DNA from: SHLQ01 sp964517125
Lineage (GTDB): Bacteria; Actinomycetota; Acidimicrobiia; Acidimicrobiales; SHLQ01
Assembly (NCBI GenBank): GCA_964517125.1
Contig: CAZFBD010000001.1
Coordinates: 1 to 64,000, forward strand
Direction of reading: 5' to 3'
DNA: 64,000 nucleotides
Made by a program: the position numbers and the translations under genes. The notes under the pieces were generated by a model, which saw only the letters and a list, made by a program, of their open reading frames with translations, searched no databases and was not told the origin of the DNA. Shown here in pieces: positions 54,198 to 63,086 of the stretch (the first letter of the stretch is position 1; each line of letters starts with the position of its first letter).

Positions 54198-54840
54198 TGG
54201 TCACCTCGTCCGTTGGTGCGGGCTCCTTGCGGGCTGCACGTGCGGCAGCTCGGAGTTCGGCCTTGTCTCGCTTGGCGTCGGCCTTGGCCTGCGCCCGAGC
54301 GGCCTTGCGGGCCTGCTCTTCGTCGCGGGCGTTGGACTTCTCCAGCGAACGTGCGGTGCGTGCGTCCTTGGCATCCTGTTTGGCGGTGGCCTTGCGGTGA
54401 GCTTTGGCGTTGGCCTTGGCCCGCTTGCGCTGTCGTTTGGTTGGTGGTTCGTCCTCGACCACGTCGACGCCCAGGATCTGGTTGACCCGGGCTGCATCGG
54501 GTGCCTCGAGGACGCGCCGGCTGGCGGCAACCACGGCGGCTGGGCCGATCGCTGCGAACCGCGCCGGCTTTCGCTTGGGGCCGACGAGGAACTTGCGGCC
54601 CTCACCGCGGCCCTGCTTGGAGTCTTCCGGCACGTGCACGATCGCCCAGGCCTCGCCCTGCCCCAGGGACTCGCTGAACGTGATTGGCGCCTCGCCCTTC
54701 TTGGAGACCTTCCCCCACATCTTTCGCAGGGCACTGGCCACATACACGGCTCGCCATAGCGGCTGCCCACCAAGAAGGCCCTTTCGCAGGGCGTTCATGC
54801 GGATGACGCGTTTGACGTACGCGCTCCGTTTCTTGAGCAT
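54166..54840 (-). CDS. Conserved hypothetical protein with basic C-terminal tail
   Basis: 224 residues. The first half has a compact pattern (MNALRKGLLGGQPLWRAVYVASALRKMWGKVSKKGEAPITFSESLGQGEAWAIVHVPED) that looks like a membrane-proximal or ribosome-associated domain, but I do not recognise the family. From about residue 130 to 210 it is a Lys/Ala/Arg-rich helix that could bind RNA or DNA. It starts with a TGATG overlap to the 70-residue membrane protein gene and ends inside the sulfur-carrier gene. Confidence 0.6.
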   Translation of the reverse strand: MLKKRSAYVKRVIRMNALRKGLLGGQPLWRAVYVASALRKMWGKVSKKGEAPITFSESLGQGEAWAIVHVPEDSKQGRGEGRKFLVGPKRKPARFAAIGPAAVVAASRRVLEAPDAARVNQILGVDVVEDEPPTKRQRKRAKANAKAHRKATAKQDAKDARTARSLEKSNARDEEQARKAARAQAKADAKRDKAELRAAARAARKEPAPTDEVTNAGPLQKSDA

Positions 54841-55052
54841 CAGATGCGGCGGATTTCGACGGTGGCCGTGCGCTTCGAGCCGACCCGTCGGCCCAACAGA
54901 TACATGATGATGAGCACGAGAATGCCGCCGATGGCTGCTGCGGGAACAGCCTTGCCCTTGGCCGAATCGGTGACGTTGTCGACCTCGGACTTGATCTCGC
55001 GGAACTTGCCTTCGATGTCGGCAGCGGAGATGGGGGCTTGCTCAGTGCTCAT
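54840..55052 (-). CDS. Small single-pass membrane protein
   Basis: 70 residues: acidic N-terminus (STEQAPISAADIEGKFREIKSEVDNVTDSAKGKAVP), one membrane helix (AAAIGGILVLIIMYLLGRRVG) and a basic tail. No family recognised. The ATG overlaps the stop of the 118-residue membrane protein gene by 4 nt, and its own stop overlaps the next start, so this is a tightly packed operon. Its neighbour suggests a paired membrane complex. Confidence 0.65.
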   Translation of the reverse strand: MSTEQAPISAADIEGKFREIKSEVDNVTDSAKGKAVPAAAIGGILVLIIMYLLGRRVGSKRTATVEIRRI

Positions 55053-55405
55053 TGCTCGAGACCTTTCGTGATGCGGGTTGCCAGGAACCCGAGAATTGCG
55101 GCCGAAACGGCGAAGACGATGGCGTACGGCGCCCAAACGAACCATCCCTGGCCATCCTCGTGACCGGTGAAGACCTCGATCTGCTGGAGACCGCGAAGTA
55201 GGGCCATGGCCAGGAAGAACAGCCCGGTGCCAATGAGGAGCGAACCGGGCACTCCGAACTTGAGGTAGGTGCCAATCCCCTTCAAGGGAACGGTGGTCTC
55301 CTGCACGGCATATGCCTTGACCAGATCGAAGACCTCTTGGGCATTCTCTGTCGGAGTCTTTGGATTCTCTGCCACCGGACGTGTCACCTCTACTCGCTTG
55401 CGCAC
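55049..55405 (-). CDS. Small two-helix membrane protein (holin-superfamily-like)
   Basis: 118 residues. After a 40-residue cytosolic stretch (VFDLVKAYAVQETTVPLKGIGTYLKFG), there are two membrane helices (GSLLIGTGLFFLAMALLRGLQ and WAPYAIVFAVSAAILGFLAT). This layout matches actinobacterial 'phage holin family' proteins of unknown role found near murein genes. The start could be the ATG at 55405 or an internal GTG (VTRPVAENPK). It is followed with 4-nt overlap by the 70-residue protein. Confidence 0.6.
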   Translation of the reverse strand: MRKRVEVTRPVAENPKTPTENAQEVFDLVKAYAVQETTVPLKGIGTYLKFGVPGSLLIGTGLFFLAMALLRGLQQIEVFTGHEDGQGWFVWAPYAIVFAVSAAILGFLATRITKGLEQ

Positions 55406-55457
55406 ACGCTAGCGCTCGCGGTGGCCCTCGCCCACGACCAACCGTGAGGAAGTGTGC

Positions 55458-56075
55458 TCAGTTGTCGAGTTCGGCCTGCAACAGCATGATTCGCAGGTCG
55501 AGGGCTTCGCTGAGCACGGCAATCTGGGCGCTCGTGGTGCTCGCCTCGAGAACGCTCTGGCGGTCGAACGTGGCGAGCGGAGCGAGGGCCGACAACTGAT
55601 CCAGGCGGGTGGACGGATCGGTACTGAGGGCCGCAAGATCCTGGCCTGGCTGGCCGGAGAGCCGTTCGGTGAGTTCGAACGCGGTCGAAAGCAACGCCTC
55701 GACGGGAGCCAGATCTCCTCCGTCGTCGATTCGCTCCCGTCGACTGACCAGGGCTCGGGGGTACGGATCGTCGTCGAGCCATTCGACGATGTCGATCCGT
55801 TCGATGCCCGCCGTCACGATCCCCCAACGGCCGTCGTCGAACTCTTCCGCTTGCACCAACTCCACGGTTGTCGCCACCGCCGAGCGGCTGTCGCCACCCC
55901 CGACTTCGTGGCCACGCTCGATGAGGGAAACCCCGAATCGCTGATCGGACTCAAGACTCAGGACGTCGTCCATCATCTGTCGGTACCGCTCTTCAAACAC
56001 GTGGAGCGGCAGAAGCTGTGTTGGGAACATGGTCATACCCAACGGAAACATGGGCAACACGACTGGTTCGGCCAT
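55458..56075 (-). CDS. Stand-alone Lon N-terminal substrate-binding domain protein
   Basis: 205 residues. VVLPMFPLGMTMFPTQLLPLHVFEERYRQMMDDVLS is the Lon N-domain signature (FPL..vvFPg...pLhiFE.RYr.m). No AAA or protease domain follows, as usual for this widespread actinobacterial family. Probably binds unfolded proteins or acts as an adaptor; role unproven. Starting ATG 56075 lies 1 nt after the PBP4 stop. The longer frame to 56141 overlaps the PBP4 gene and is rejected. Confidence 0.88.
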   Translation of the reverse strand: MAEPVVLPMFPLGMTMFPTQLLPLHVFEERYRQMMDDVLSLESDQRFGVSLIERGHEVGGGDSRSAVATTVELVQAEEFDDGRWGIVTAGIERIDIVEWLDDDPYPRALVSRRERIDDGGDLAPVEALLSTAFELTERLSGQPGQDLAALSTDPSTRLDQLSALAPLATFDRQSVLEASTTSAQIAVLSEALDLRIMLLQAELDN

Positions 56076-56076
56076 C

Positions 56077-57501
56077 TCAGCCGCCCGGGGAGAGAACGTC
56101 GGCCGATGGCCCCTCGGGGTAGCTGATGAGCTCCAGAGCAAGCTGGTCCTGCGATGCCGTCATCTCATCGATCGGGTAGAAGTCGGTCGTGTTCGCAACC
56201 CAGGCAAAGGTCAACACGGTTCCGTCCTCGGCGACTGCCGTTCCTGCAAGCGCCCCAACGTCGTTCAGACGGCCAGTCTTTCCGGCGAGTCGTCCTTCGG
56301 CCGGGGTGCCAACGAGTCGCTCCTCGAGCGTTCCGCTTTCGCCTGCGATCGCCAACCCGTCGTGCAGGCCGGTGTTGGCGCTGGCATCGAGGACCTCGAC
56401 GAGCAGGCGGCAGGTGACCCGATTGTCGGAACTGAGACCTGAACCGTCGACGACGTCCGTTTCCGCCACCGAGAGTCCGCGCTCCCGGAGCATGGCCTCG
56501 AGGGCCGTCGACCCCGACAATGTGGTGCCAAGCCCCGATGCCTCGAACCCGAGTTCCTTCAGAAGCATCTCAGCTCCCATGTTGTCGCTCACGCTGACCA
56601 TCTGGTTCGTCGCCACGGTCACGAGATCCGAAACGAGCGGATCGACCACATTGGTGGCTCCGACCGGAACGGTTCCCGAGCCAGCGGATTGGCGAATGAT
56701 CACACCGCGCTCCTCCAAGAGGTCATCGAAGAACGCTGCAGCGAACTGCGCCGGGTCCGACGCCGCCGTTGAGAGCGAGTTCGCCGGGTTGGTGGCGTCG
56801 AAACGAAGGAACCCGTCGTTGACGGTGAGGGCAGAGAGCGGACCGGTCTGGTTCTGATCGAGGTTGGTGAAGCGATCGGGCCAGCTGGGCACGTAGCGCT
56901 GGTCGTCGTACCGACTCTCATCACCGAACACGGCGCCCGAGATCTCGGTGATTCCCGATGCAACGACGGCGTCCGCCAGCGAGTCGAGGTCGGTGAGTGC
57001 CTGGTCGAACTCGTAGCGATCGGTGTATTCCGTTGTGGCGACGAGCGGGTCGCCCCCGCCGATCAGCCACAGGTCGCCGTCGAGAACGCCATCGACCACG
57101 GCAGCGTCGGTCACGACCCGAGTTTCGAAGGTGTGGTCCGGACCGAGCATCTCGTACACACCGAATGCCGTGATGATCTTCTGGGCCGAGGCGGGAACCA
57201 GCGGCAACGTCGGGTTGGAGGCAAACACCTCTTCACCGTCGATCCGAACGACCAGACAGCTTTGGGTCGGGAAGGTCGCGGAAAGTTGCTCGAGATCGCT
57301 GACGAGCTTGTTCTCAATCGCTGGGGCCCGCAGATACTCCGGGATGCGCCGGAACGAGGCCAACGGCGTGTCCAGCGAGGGGCCGGGAGCCGAAGGCTCG
57401 GCCACCGTTTCTGCGGCCAGTGCCTCGTCGGTGACGACGGCCTGCCAAGCGGCAACACCAGCAACCACGAGAAGCAGAAAGGGAATGATCCAACGCCGCA
57501 T
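56077..57501 (-). CDS. dacB: D-alanyl-D-alanine carboxypeptidase/endopeptidase, PBP4 (S13) family
   Basis: 474 residues. An N-terminal membrane helix or signal (MRRWIIPFLLLVVAGVAAWQAVV). The catalytic triad motifs are SAQK (105-108), SDN (about residue 311, VSVSDNMGAEMLLKEL) and KTG (RLAGKTGRLND). The region between SxxK and SxN (about 110-300) holds the large S13 insertion domain. It trims or cuts peptidoglycan cross-links outside the membrane. It overlaps nothing upstream; 133 bp of non-coding DNA separate it from the divergent gene at 57635. Confidence 0.93.
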   Translation of the reverse strand: MRRWIIPFLLLVVAGVAAWQAVVTDEALAAETVAEPSAPGPSLDTPLASFRRIPEYLRAPAIENKLVSDLEQLSATFPTQSCLVVRIDGEEVFASNPTLPLVPASAQKIITAFGVYEMLGPDHTFETRVVTDAAVVDGVLDGDLWLIGGGDPLVATTEYTDRYEFDQALTDLDSLADAVVASGITEISGAVFGDESRYDDQRYVPSWPDRFTNLDQNQTGPLSALTVNDGFLRFDATNPANSLSTAASDPAQFAAAFFDDLLEERGVIIRQSAGSGTVPVGATNVVDPLVSDLVTVATNQMVSVSDNMGAEMLLKELGFEASGLGTTLSGSTALEAMLRERGLSVAETDVVDGSGLSSDNRVTCRLLVEVLDASANTGLHDGLAIAGESGTLEERLVGTPAEGRLAGKTGRLNDVGALAGTAVAEDGTVLTFAWVANTTDFYPIDEMTASQDQLALELISYPEGPSADVLSPGG

Positions 57502-57634
57502 CGGGGGAAGCCTAGGCCGTCACTGGGTGGGCGGCGAGATCGCGCACCGGATTCCCGCCACACGATTCCGCGGCGATCCGACCGGCGGCTAACGTCACGA
57601 CATCAGCGCCGAACACCAACCTGAGGTCCGTGAC

Positions 57635-58093
57635 ATGTCCATCGAAACTCCCGACACCGAACTCCAGGTGCTGGCAGCACTTTTCATCGACGACATCGAG
57701 CTGCGTCCTGTGGCCGGGCCGTCCACCCGAATCGATCTGGGCGGAATCCAATTCAGCGCCCCGATGCCGAGCGCCGACGCCTTCATGTGGGCCCCGCATC
57801 TCGTCGTCATCGTCCGCGCCCCGGCCTCACACAGCGGCAACGGCGTTCTCGAGGTCGTGTTCCGGTCAGACGGCGAACAGGTGGCACGGAATGTGCAGCC
57901 GATCCAGGTCGACCCCGGAAAGTTCAGCTATCGCCTGGTTCGGGCCGAAGTCGAGGTCACCCAGCCCAGCCAGATCGAGGCGCACGTGAAGCTCGACCAG
58001 GGGCAGGTCACGATCGTCCCGTTCACCCACCTGGCCCCGGTGGCCGACCCGCCCGGCGAGTCGGGCCCGGGTGCCCGCCCGATCCCGAGCTGA
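57635..58093 (+). CDS. Conserved hypothetical protein, possibly DUF6941-like
   Basis: 152 residues, soluble and beta-rich, no Cys. VLAALFIDDIELRPVAGPSTRIDLGGIQFSAPMPSADAFMWAPHLVVIVRAP and VEVTQPSQIEAHVKLDQGQ suggest a single sandwich domain with a Pro-rich tail. I tentatively relate it to DUF6941 proteins. GAGG lies upstream of the ATG. The FIST-domain gene begins 1 nt after its stop, so they are co-transcribed. Confidence 0.6.
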   Translation: MSIETPDTELQVLAALFIDDIELRPVAGPSTRIDLGGIQFSAPMPSADAFMWAPHLVVIVRAPASHSGNGVLEVVFRSDGEQVARNVQPIQVDPGKFSYRLVRAEVEVTQPSQIEAHVKLDQGQVTIVPFTHLAPVADPPGESGPGARPIPS

Positions 58094-58094
58094 C

Positions 58095-59210
58095 ATGCGT
58101 GCCGCCTCGGCAATGAGCGAACACCCACTCCCGGCCCATGCGGTTGGCGAGGTTGTTGGTGAGGTACTCGAACGACTCAGCGGTCCGATCGACCTGTTGT
58201 GCGTATTCGTCGGTGCCGGACTCACGGGCGCCATCGAGGACATCCACGCGAGCCTCCGGTCGCTCCTCCAGCCCGGGGCCCTGATCGGATCGACCGCCTG
58301 TGGTGTCCTGTCGCAGACCTCGGAGGCCGAGGACCGCCCGGCGCTCAGCATCTGGGCGGCCACGGGAATCACCGCTCGAACGTTTCGAATCCCCCCGGCC
58401 GAACTTGAGCCAGTCAACGGATGGCAGGGCCTGGATGCCGATCACGCGCTCCTGCTGAGCGACCCGTTCAGCGTTCCGCAGGTGGAGTTGCTCGACCGGG
58501 TCGCCGAGGCGGCCCCTGCCCTCACGTTGCATGGTGGTCTCTCGTCTGCCGCCAACGGTCCGGGCGGAAATCGGCTGCTGCTCGATGGAGCCATCCACCA
58601 CAGCGGCGCTGTGGGAGTTGCGCTGTCCGATGTTTCCATGACCAGTGTCGTCTCCCAGGGGTGCCGGCCGGTTGGCGATGCCTTCACCGTCACGGGTGTC
58701 GAAGGAAACGTCATCACAAGCCTCGGGTCCCAGGCGCCACTCGAACGTCTACAGGCAATTGCGGACGCAGCCGACGACGACGAACGGAGCCTCCTTGCCA
58801 GCGGCGTCCACATCGGCATCGTGATGGACGAACAGCAGGACTCGTTCGTTCGGGGGGACTTTCTGATTCGAGCTGTCCTCGGCGCCGATCGAGACTCGGG
58901 TGCACTTGCGATTGGCGCAGAGGTTCCGGTGGGCACCACGGTGCAGTTCCAGGTTCGGGATGCGGCCACGGCTTCCGAAGACCTCGCCGTCATGCTGACC
59001 GAACATGACGCCGTCGCTGCCCTCACCTTCACGTGCAACGGACGCGGAAAGCACCTGTTCGGCGAGTCCGGCCACGACGCCGAAATGGTGCACCTGTCCA
59101 CCGGCTCGGGAGCCACAGCCGGCATGTTCTGCGCCGGTGAACTGGGCCCGATCGGGGGCACGAACCAGCTCCACGGATTCACCGCATCGAGCCTGCTCTT
59201 TCATCGGTGA
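58095..59210 (+). CDS. FIST N- and C-domain sensory protein
   Basis: 371 residues. The FIST_N pattern: LCVFVGAGLTGAIEDIHASLRSLLQPGALIGSTACGVL. FIST_C pattern: GDFLIRAVLGADRDSGALAIGAEVPVGTTVQFQVRDAATASEDL, and FTCNGRGKHLFG...AGMFCAGELGPIGGTNQLHGFTASSLLF. The NGRG and GEIGP-like elements are diagnostic. FIST domains are ligand sensors, proposed to bind small molecules such as amino acids. No kinase or cyclase domain is attached. ATG 58095 is chosen; an in-frame start at 58071 overlaps the previous gene. Confidence 0.9.
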   Translation: MRAASAMSEHPLPAHAVGEVVGEVLERLSGPIDLLCVFVGAGLTGAIEDIHASLRSLLQPGALIGSTACGVLSQTSEAEDRPALSIWAATGITARTFRIPPAELEPVNGWQGLDADHALLLSDPFSVPQVELLDRVAEAAPALTLHGGLSSAANGPGGNRLLLDGAIHHSGAVGVALSDVSMTSVVSQGCRPVGDAFTVTGVEGNVITSLGSQAPLERLQAIADAADDDERSLLASGVHIGIVMDEQQDSFVRGDFLIRAVLGADRDSGALAIGAEVPVGTTVQFQVRDAATASEDLAVMLTEHDAVAALTFTCNGRGKHLFGESGHDAEMVHLSTGSGATAGMFCAGELGPIGGTNQLHGFTASSLLFHR

Positions 59211-59357
59211 GGGCCCCTCGCAGCCTCACGCTGGGTGAATTATCGCTGGAAGTGATCGAATCCTTGTGGGCGACCTCAGATTCGCTTCGGCCGAACCGCA
59301 ACATGGCCCTGCGGGCGTGGTAGGAATCGGTCTGTAGGCCTCTACGAAAGAGATCCC

Positions 59358-61310
59358 ATGACCGACCTTGATGCCAAGACAGTCGCGGTGATCCGCGGAC
59401 TCTCGATGGACGCTCCGCACGCTGCCCGATCCGGTCACCAGGGCACGGCAATGTCGCTCGCCCCGGTCGCTCACGTCATGTGGAGCCGGATCATGAACTT
59501 CGACGCCAACGACCCCACCTGGTTCGACCGTGACCGCTTCATTCTTTCGCCCGGTCATGCGTCCATCCTGCAGTACTCGCTGCTTCACCTGTACGGGTAC
59601 GGAATCGAACTCGACGATCTTCGGGACTTCCGCCAGTGGGACTCCAAGACCCCGGGCCACCCCGAAGCCGGCTTCACACCCGGCGTCGAGGTCACCACCG
59701 GTCCGCTCGGCCAGGGATTTGCCAACGCAACCGGCATGGCGATTGCCGAAGCCAACCTTCGGGCCCGCCTCGGTTCCGATGTGTGCGACCACTGGATCTT
59801 CGGCATCTGCTCCGACGGGGACCTCGAAGAAGGCGTGAGCCACGAAGCAGCTTCGCTCGCCGGCCACCTCGGTCTCGGCCGGATCGTGTTCGTCTACGAC
59901 GACAACGACATCTCGATCGACGGCCCAACATCGCTCAGCTTCAGCGATGACACCGCCGCCCGATTCCGGGCCTACGGCTGGCACGTCGAAGAGGTCGGAT
60001 CGATCGGCGAGGACTTCGATGCCCTCGAGGCTGCGATCCGCAGTGGAATGGCGAACGAGGATCAACCGTCACTCATCGTCCTCAAGACCGAGGTCGGGTT
60101 CCCGGCAACCGAACACACCGGCGACCACCACGCACATGGCTACGCGATCTTCGACGAGGAGATCGCCGCAACCAAGGCCGTCATGGGCCTTCCCACCGAC
60201 GAGACCTTCCACGTCCCGAGCGACGTGCTTGATGCGTGCCGCACCCTTGGTGTTCGCGGTGCCGACGCCCGTGCCGCCTGGGCCGACCGGGTCGAGGCGT
60301 TCTCCGGCGATCGTGCGGAACTCAATGCGATACTGGCCTCGCAGCCCCTCGAGGGTTGGGAGGCCGCACTTCCGACCTACGAGGTGGGCGACTCCATCGC
60401 CACCCGAAAGGCCAGCGGAGCCACCTTGCAGGCGCTCGTCCCCGTTGTCCCCGGTCTGATCGGCGGCGGCGCCGACCTCACCGGCAACACCGGGACCACC
60501 ATCAAGGACCACGGCGTCTTCAGTGCCGAGAACCCCTCGGGCCGGCAGCTCTACTACGGCATCCGCGAGCACGGTATGGGCTCGGCCATGGTCGGCATGG
60601 CCGCTCACGGCGGCATGCTCCCGGTCGGCGGCACCTTCCTGGTGTTCTCCGACTACATGCGCGGCGCAGTCCGCATGGCGGCGTTGTCGCACATGCCCAC
60701 CGTTTTCTCGTGGACGCACGACTCTGTCGGCGTGGGCGAAGACGGCCCCACCCACCAGCCAATCGAACACGTTGCATCGCTGCGAGCGATGCCCGAGCTG
60801 AACGTGTGGCGCCCGGCCGACGGCAACGAGACGAACGCCGCCTGGATGTCTGCAGTGACCCACCAAGGACCAACCGCACTCATCCTGTCGCGCCAGAACA
60901 CACCGGTCCTCGATGGCACGGCGAACGCCGATTCGGTCCTGAAGGGCGCGTACGTGCTGAGCGACAGCGCCGAGAGTCCGGCCGTCATCCTGGCGGGCAC
61001 CGGCACCGAGGTCGCCCACTGTGTTGTTGCCGCCGAGGCGCTGGCCGCCGACGGCGTCGCTGTCCGAGTTGTCTCCATGCCCTGTTGGGAAGTCTTCGAC
61101 TCCCAGGACGAGGCCTACCGGAATTCGGTCCTTCCAGCGGGTGTTCCCGTTGTATCGATCGAGGCCGGTTCCACCATGGGATGGGCCCGGTACGCAACAA
61201 CCACGCTTGGCATCGATCGCTTCGGCGCATCGGCGCCCGGCGACACGGTCATGCAGAAGTTTGGCATGACCCCCGACGCTGTCGAGGCGGCCGCGCGGGC
61301 CCTGATCTGA
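59358..61310 (+). CDS. tkt: Transketolase
   Basis: 650 residues. TPP-binding domain: LSPGHASILQYSLLHLYGYG, TTGPLGQGFANATGMAIAEANL, GICSDGDLEEGVSHEAASLAGHLGLGRIVFVYDDNDISIDG (the GDG...N motif). Pyr domain: YYGIREHGMGSAMVGMAAHGGMLPVGGTFLVFSDYMRGAVR. C-terminal transketolase domain ends EAGSTMGWARYATTTLGIDRFGASAPG. It moves two-carbon units between sugar phosphates. Transaldolase follows 25 nt downstream, so this is a non-oxidative pentose phosphate operon. Confidence 0.96.
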   Translation: MTDLDAKTVAVIRGLSMDAPHAARSGHQGTAMSLAPVAHVMWSRIMNFDANDPTWFDRDRFILSPGHASILQYSLLHLYGYGIELDDLRDFRQWDSKTPGHPEAGFTPGVEVTTGPLGQGFANATGMAIAEANLRARLGSDVCDHWIFGICSDGDLEEGVSHEAASLAGHLGLGRIVFVYDDNDISIDGPTSLSFSDDTAARFRAYGWHVEEVGSIGEDFDALEAAIRSGMANEDQPSLIVLKTEVGFPATEHTGDHHAHGYAIFDEEIAATKAVMGLPTDETFHVPSDVLDACRTLGVRGADARAAWADRVEAFSGDRAELNAILASQPLEGWEAALPTYEVGDSIATRKASGATLQALVPVVPGLIGGGADLTGNTGTTIKDHGVFSAENPSGRQLYYGIREHGMGSAMVGMAAHGGMLPVGGTFLVFSDYMRGAVRMAALSHMPTVFSWTHDSVGVGEDGPTHQPIEHVASLRAMPELNVWRPADGNETNAAWMSAVTHQGPTALILSRQNTPVLDGTANADSVLKGAYVLSDSAESPAVILAGTGTEVAHCVVAAEALAADGVAVRVVSMPCWEVFDSQDEAYRNSVLPAGVPVVSIEAGSTMGWARYATTTLGIDRFGASAPGDTVMQKFGMTPDAVEAAARALI

Positions 61311-61335
61311 CCCCACCACAACCCGAGGAACCACG

Positions 61336-62439
61336 ATGACTGAATCCACGAACCTTCATGAACTGTTCGAGTCCCAGGCGCAGAGCCCATGGCTCGACAA
61401 CCTTCGGCGCAACTGGATCCAGGACGGTGAGCTGCAGCGATGGCTCGATCGTGGCGTGCGCGGTATCACCTCGAACCCGAGCATCTTCCAGAAGGCCATC
61501 GAGGGCTCCGACGACTACACCGAGGAGTTCGTTTCGCTGCTTGGCGAGGGGAAGTCGGTCGAGGAGAGCTACTGGGGACTCGTGACCACCGACATCGAGT
61601 CGGCGCTCGCACTGACCCGGCCCATCTACGACGAGAGTGATGGTCTCGACGGCTATGTGTCGGTCGAGGTCGATCCGGGTCTGGCCCGCGACCAGGCTGG
61701 CACCGAGGCCGCAGCCCGGGTGCTGTGGGACACCATCGATGAGCCGAACCTGTACGTGAAGATCCCGGCAACCCTCGAGGGTGTTCCCGCCATCCAGCAG
61801 ATGATCGCCGAGAAGCGAAGCATCAACGTGACGCTGCTGTTCTCGGTCGAGCGGTATCGGGCGGTCATGGAGGCCTACATTGCCGGCCTCGAAGCTGCTG
61901 AAGGTGACCTGTCTGCCATCTCGAGCGTGGCGTCGTTCTTCATCAGCCGGGTCGACGTCGAGGTCGACAAGCGCCTCGATGCCGTCGGAACCGAGGCCGC
62001 AACTGCACTGAAGGGCAAAGCCGCTGTTGCGAACGGCAAGCTGGCATATCTTGCGTTCCAGGAGACGTTCAGCGGTCCTCGCTGGGATGCGCTCGTGGCT
62101 CGTGGTGCAAAGGTCCAACGCCCGCTCTGGGCATCCACGGGAACAAAGAACCCCGAGTATCCCGACACGCTCTATGTCGACGCGTTGATCGGTCCGGATT
62201 CGGTCAACACCATTCCGGATGCGACCCTCGAGAACTTCCTTGATCACGGCACCGTTGCACGAACGGTCGACGTCGATGTCGAGGAAGCCAAGACGGTTCT
62301 TGCCGACATCGCCGCACTCGGAGTCGACCTGGACCAGGTGGCAATTCAGCTCGAGGACGAAGGTGTCATCGCCTTCGAAAAGAGCTTCAGCTCCCTCCTT
62401 GACAGCCTCGCCATCAAAGCCGCCGAACTCCAAGCCTGA
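61336..62439 (+). CDS. tal: Transaldolase
   Basis: 367 residues, actinobacterial TalB/Tal type. GITSNPSIFQKAIEG is the substrate-phosphate/Asp region; the Schiff-base lysine is Lys142 in LYVKIPAT. KRSINVTLLFSVERYRAVMEAYIAGL and PLWASTGTKNPEYPDTLYVDALIGPDSVNTIPDATL are further family signatures. It moves dihydroxyacetone units in the pentose phosphate pathway. Directly downstream of tkt. Confidence 0.96.
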   Translation: MTESTNLHELFESQAQSPWLDNLRRNWIQDGELQRWLDRGVRGITSNPSIFQKAIEGSDDYTEEFVSLLGEGKSVEESYWGLVTTDIESALALTRPIYDESDGLDGYVSVEVDPGLARDQAGTEAAARVLWDTIDEPNLYVKIPATLEGVPAIQQMIAEKRSINVTLLFSVERYRAVMEAYIAGLEAAEGDLSAISSVASFFISRVDVEVDKRLDAVGTEAATALKGKAAVANGKLAYLAFQETFSGPRWDALVARGAKVQRPLWASTGTKNPEYPDTLYVDALIGPDSVNTIPDATLENFLDHGTVARTVDVDVEEAKTVLADIAALGVDLDQVAIQLEDEGVIAFEKSFSSLLDSLAIKAAELQA

Positions 62440-62441
62440 CC

Positions 62442-62462
62442 CAATGGGGTCTGACCCCATTG
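62442..62462. repeat. REP palindrome downstream of tal
   Basis: A perfect palindrome with 10-bp arms CAATGGGGTC and GACCCCATTG around a central T. Core identical to the REP copies at 15.4 and 16.5 kb. It lies 3 nt after the tal stop and 26 nt before the end of the truncated REP-associated transposase, so it may double as a terminator. Confidence 0.85.
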
Positions 62463-62487
62463 TGAGGGTGTCGCTACGTTGCGTGGC

Positions 62488-63017
62488 CTACGCTGCTGCC
62501 TGCGAACCGGCGAGGACGAAGCGGGTGTAGGCCTCGAGGCTGCCGAAATGGGCGATCGTGAACGCGGTGTTGAGCCNNNNNNNNNNNNNNNNNNNNNNNN
62601 NNNNNNNNNNNNNNNNNNNNNNNNNNNNNNNNNNNNNNNNNNNNNNNNNNNNNNNNNNNNNNNNNNNNNNNNNNNNCGGGTGTAGGCCTCGAGGCTGCCG
62701 AAATGGGCGATCGTGAACGCGGTGTTGAGCCATGACGGCTGCGGCACGGCCCCGATGAAGGCTGGCCAGCTTGACCACACGTAGTCGGACAGATCGGCGA
62801 CCCCGGCGTCGAGTGGATTGAGGTGGACGTACCGGCTGGCGGTCTCGAAGTACGCCGCTGCCTCGATCAGCTTTGAGGTGAATCGACTTCTGAACAACGG
62901 GCCGTAGCGTTCGTGTTTGGCGTTGAATTGCTGGCTGTAGTTGGCTCCAAGCGCCTTCATCGCCGCCGACAGCTCGCCAGCCGTCGATTCGACGAGCACG
63001 TGAAAGTGGGTCGTCAT
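62488..63017 (-). pseudogene. REP-associated tyrosine transposase (RAYT, Y1 HUH family), 5'-truncated and split by an assembly gap
   Basis: Minus-strand reading: MTTHFHVLVESTAGELSAAMK, ALGANYSQQFNAKHERYGPLFRSRF, TASRYVHLNPLDAGVADLSDYVWSSWPAF. The HFH is the HUH motif and the Tyr in NYSQQFN is at the catalytic position. The expected first 60-80 residues, normally ending YxLMPNHFH, are missing: sequence upstream is unrelated and becomes the HxlR promoter. The C-terminal part is in a different frame across the 100-N gap, but the gap is flanked by duplicated sequence. If the ends are merged the reading continues to RFVLAGSQAAA and a stop at 62488. RAYTs mobilise REP palindromes; one lies 26 nt away. 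Confidence 0.8.
62577..62676. other. Assembly gap (100 N) with duplicated flanks
   Basis: Exactly 100 N. The 55 bases before the gap (from CGGGTGTAGGCCTCGAGGCT, 62522-62576) are repeated exactly after it (62677-62731). Overlapping contig ends that were not merged is the simplest explanation, so no sequence may be missing here. Confidence 0.9.
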
Positions 63018-63086
63018 GCCAGACGGTTGGTTGCGTTTTGCCACTTGTTGGTTGAAATTTGCAACTGACTGGTCTACGGTGCGGTC
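63018..63086 (+). promoter_or_regulatory. Promoter region of the hxlR-cofG unit
   Basis: 69 bp upstream of the HxlR gene. It contains AT-rich sequence with GTTG-N7-CAAC (GTTGAAATTTGCAAC, about 63048-63062) and TTGCCACTTGTTGG. This is locally much more AT-rich than the surroundings, as expected of a promoter/operator. The inverted repeat could be the binding site of the encoded HxlR protein; that is inference. Confidence 0.4.
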
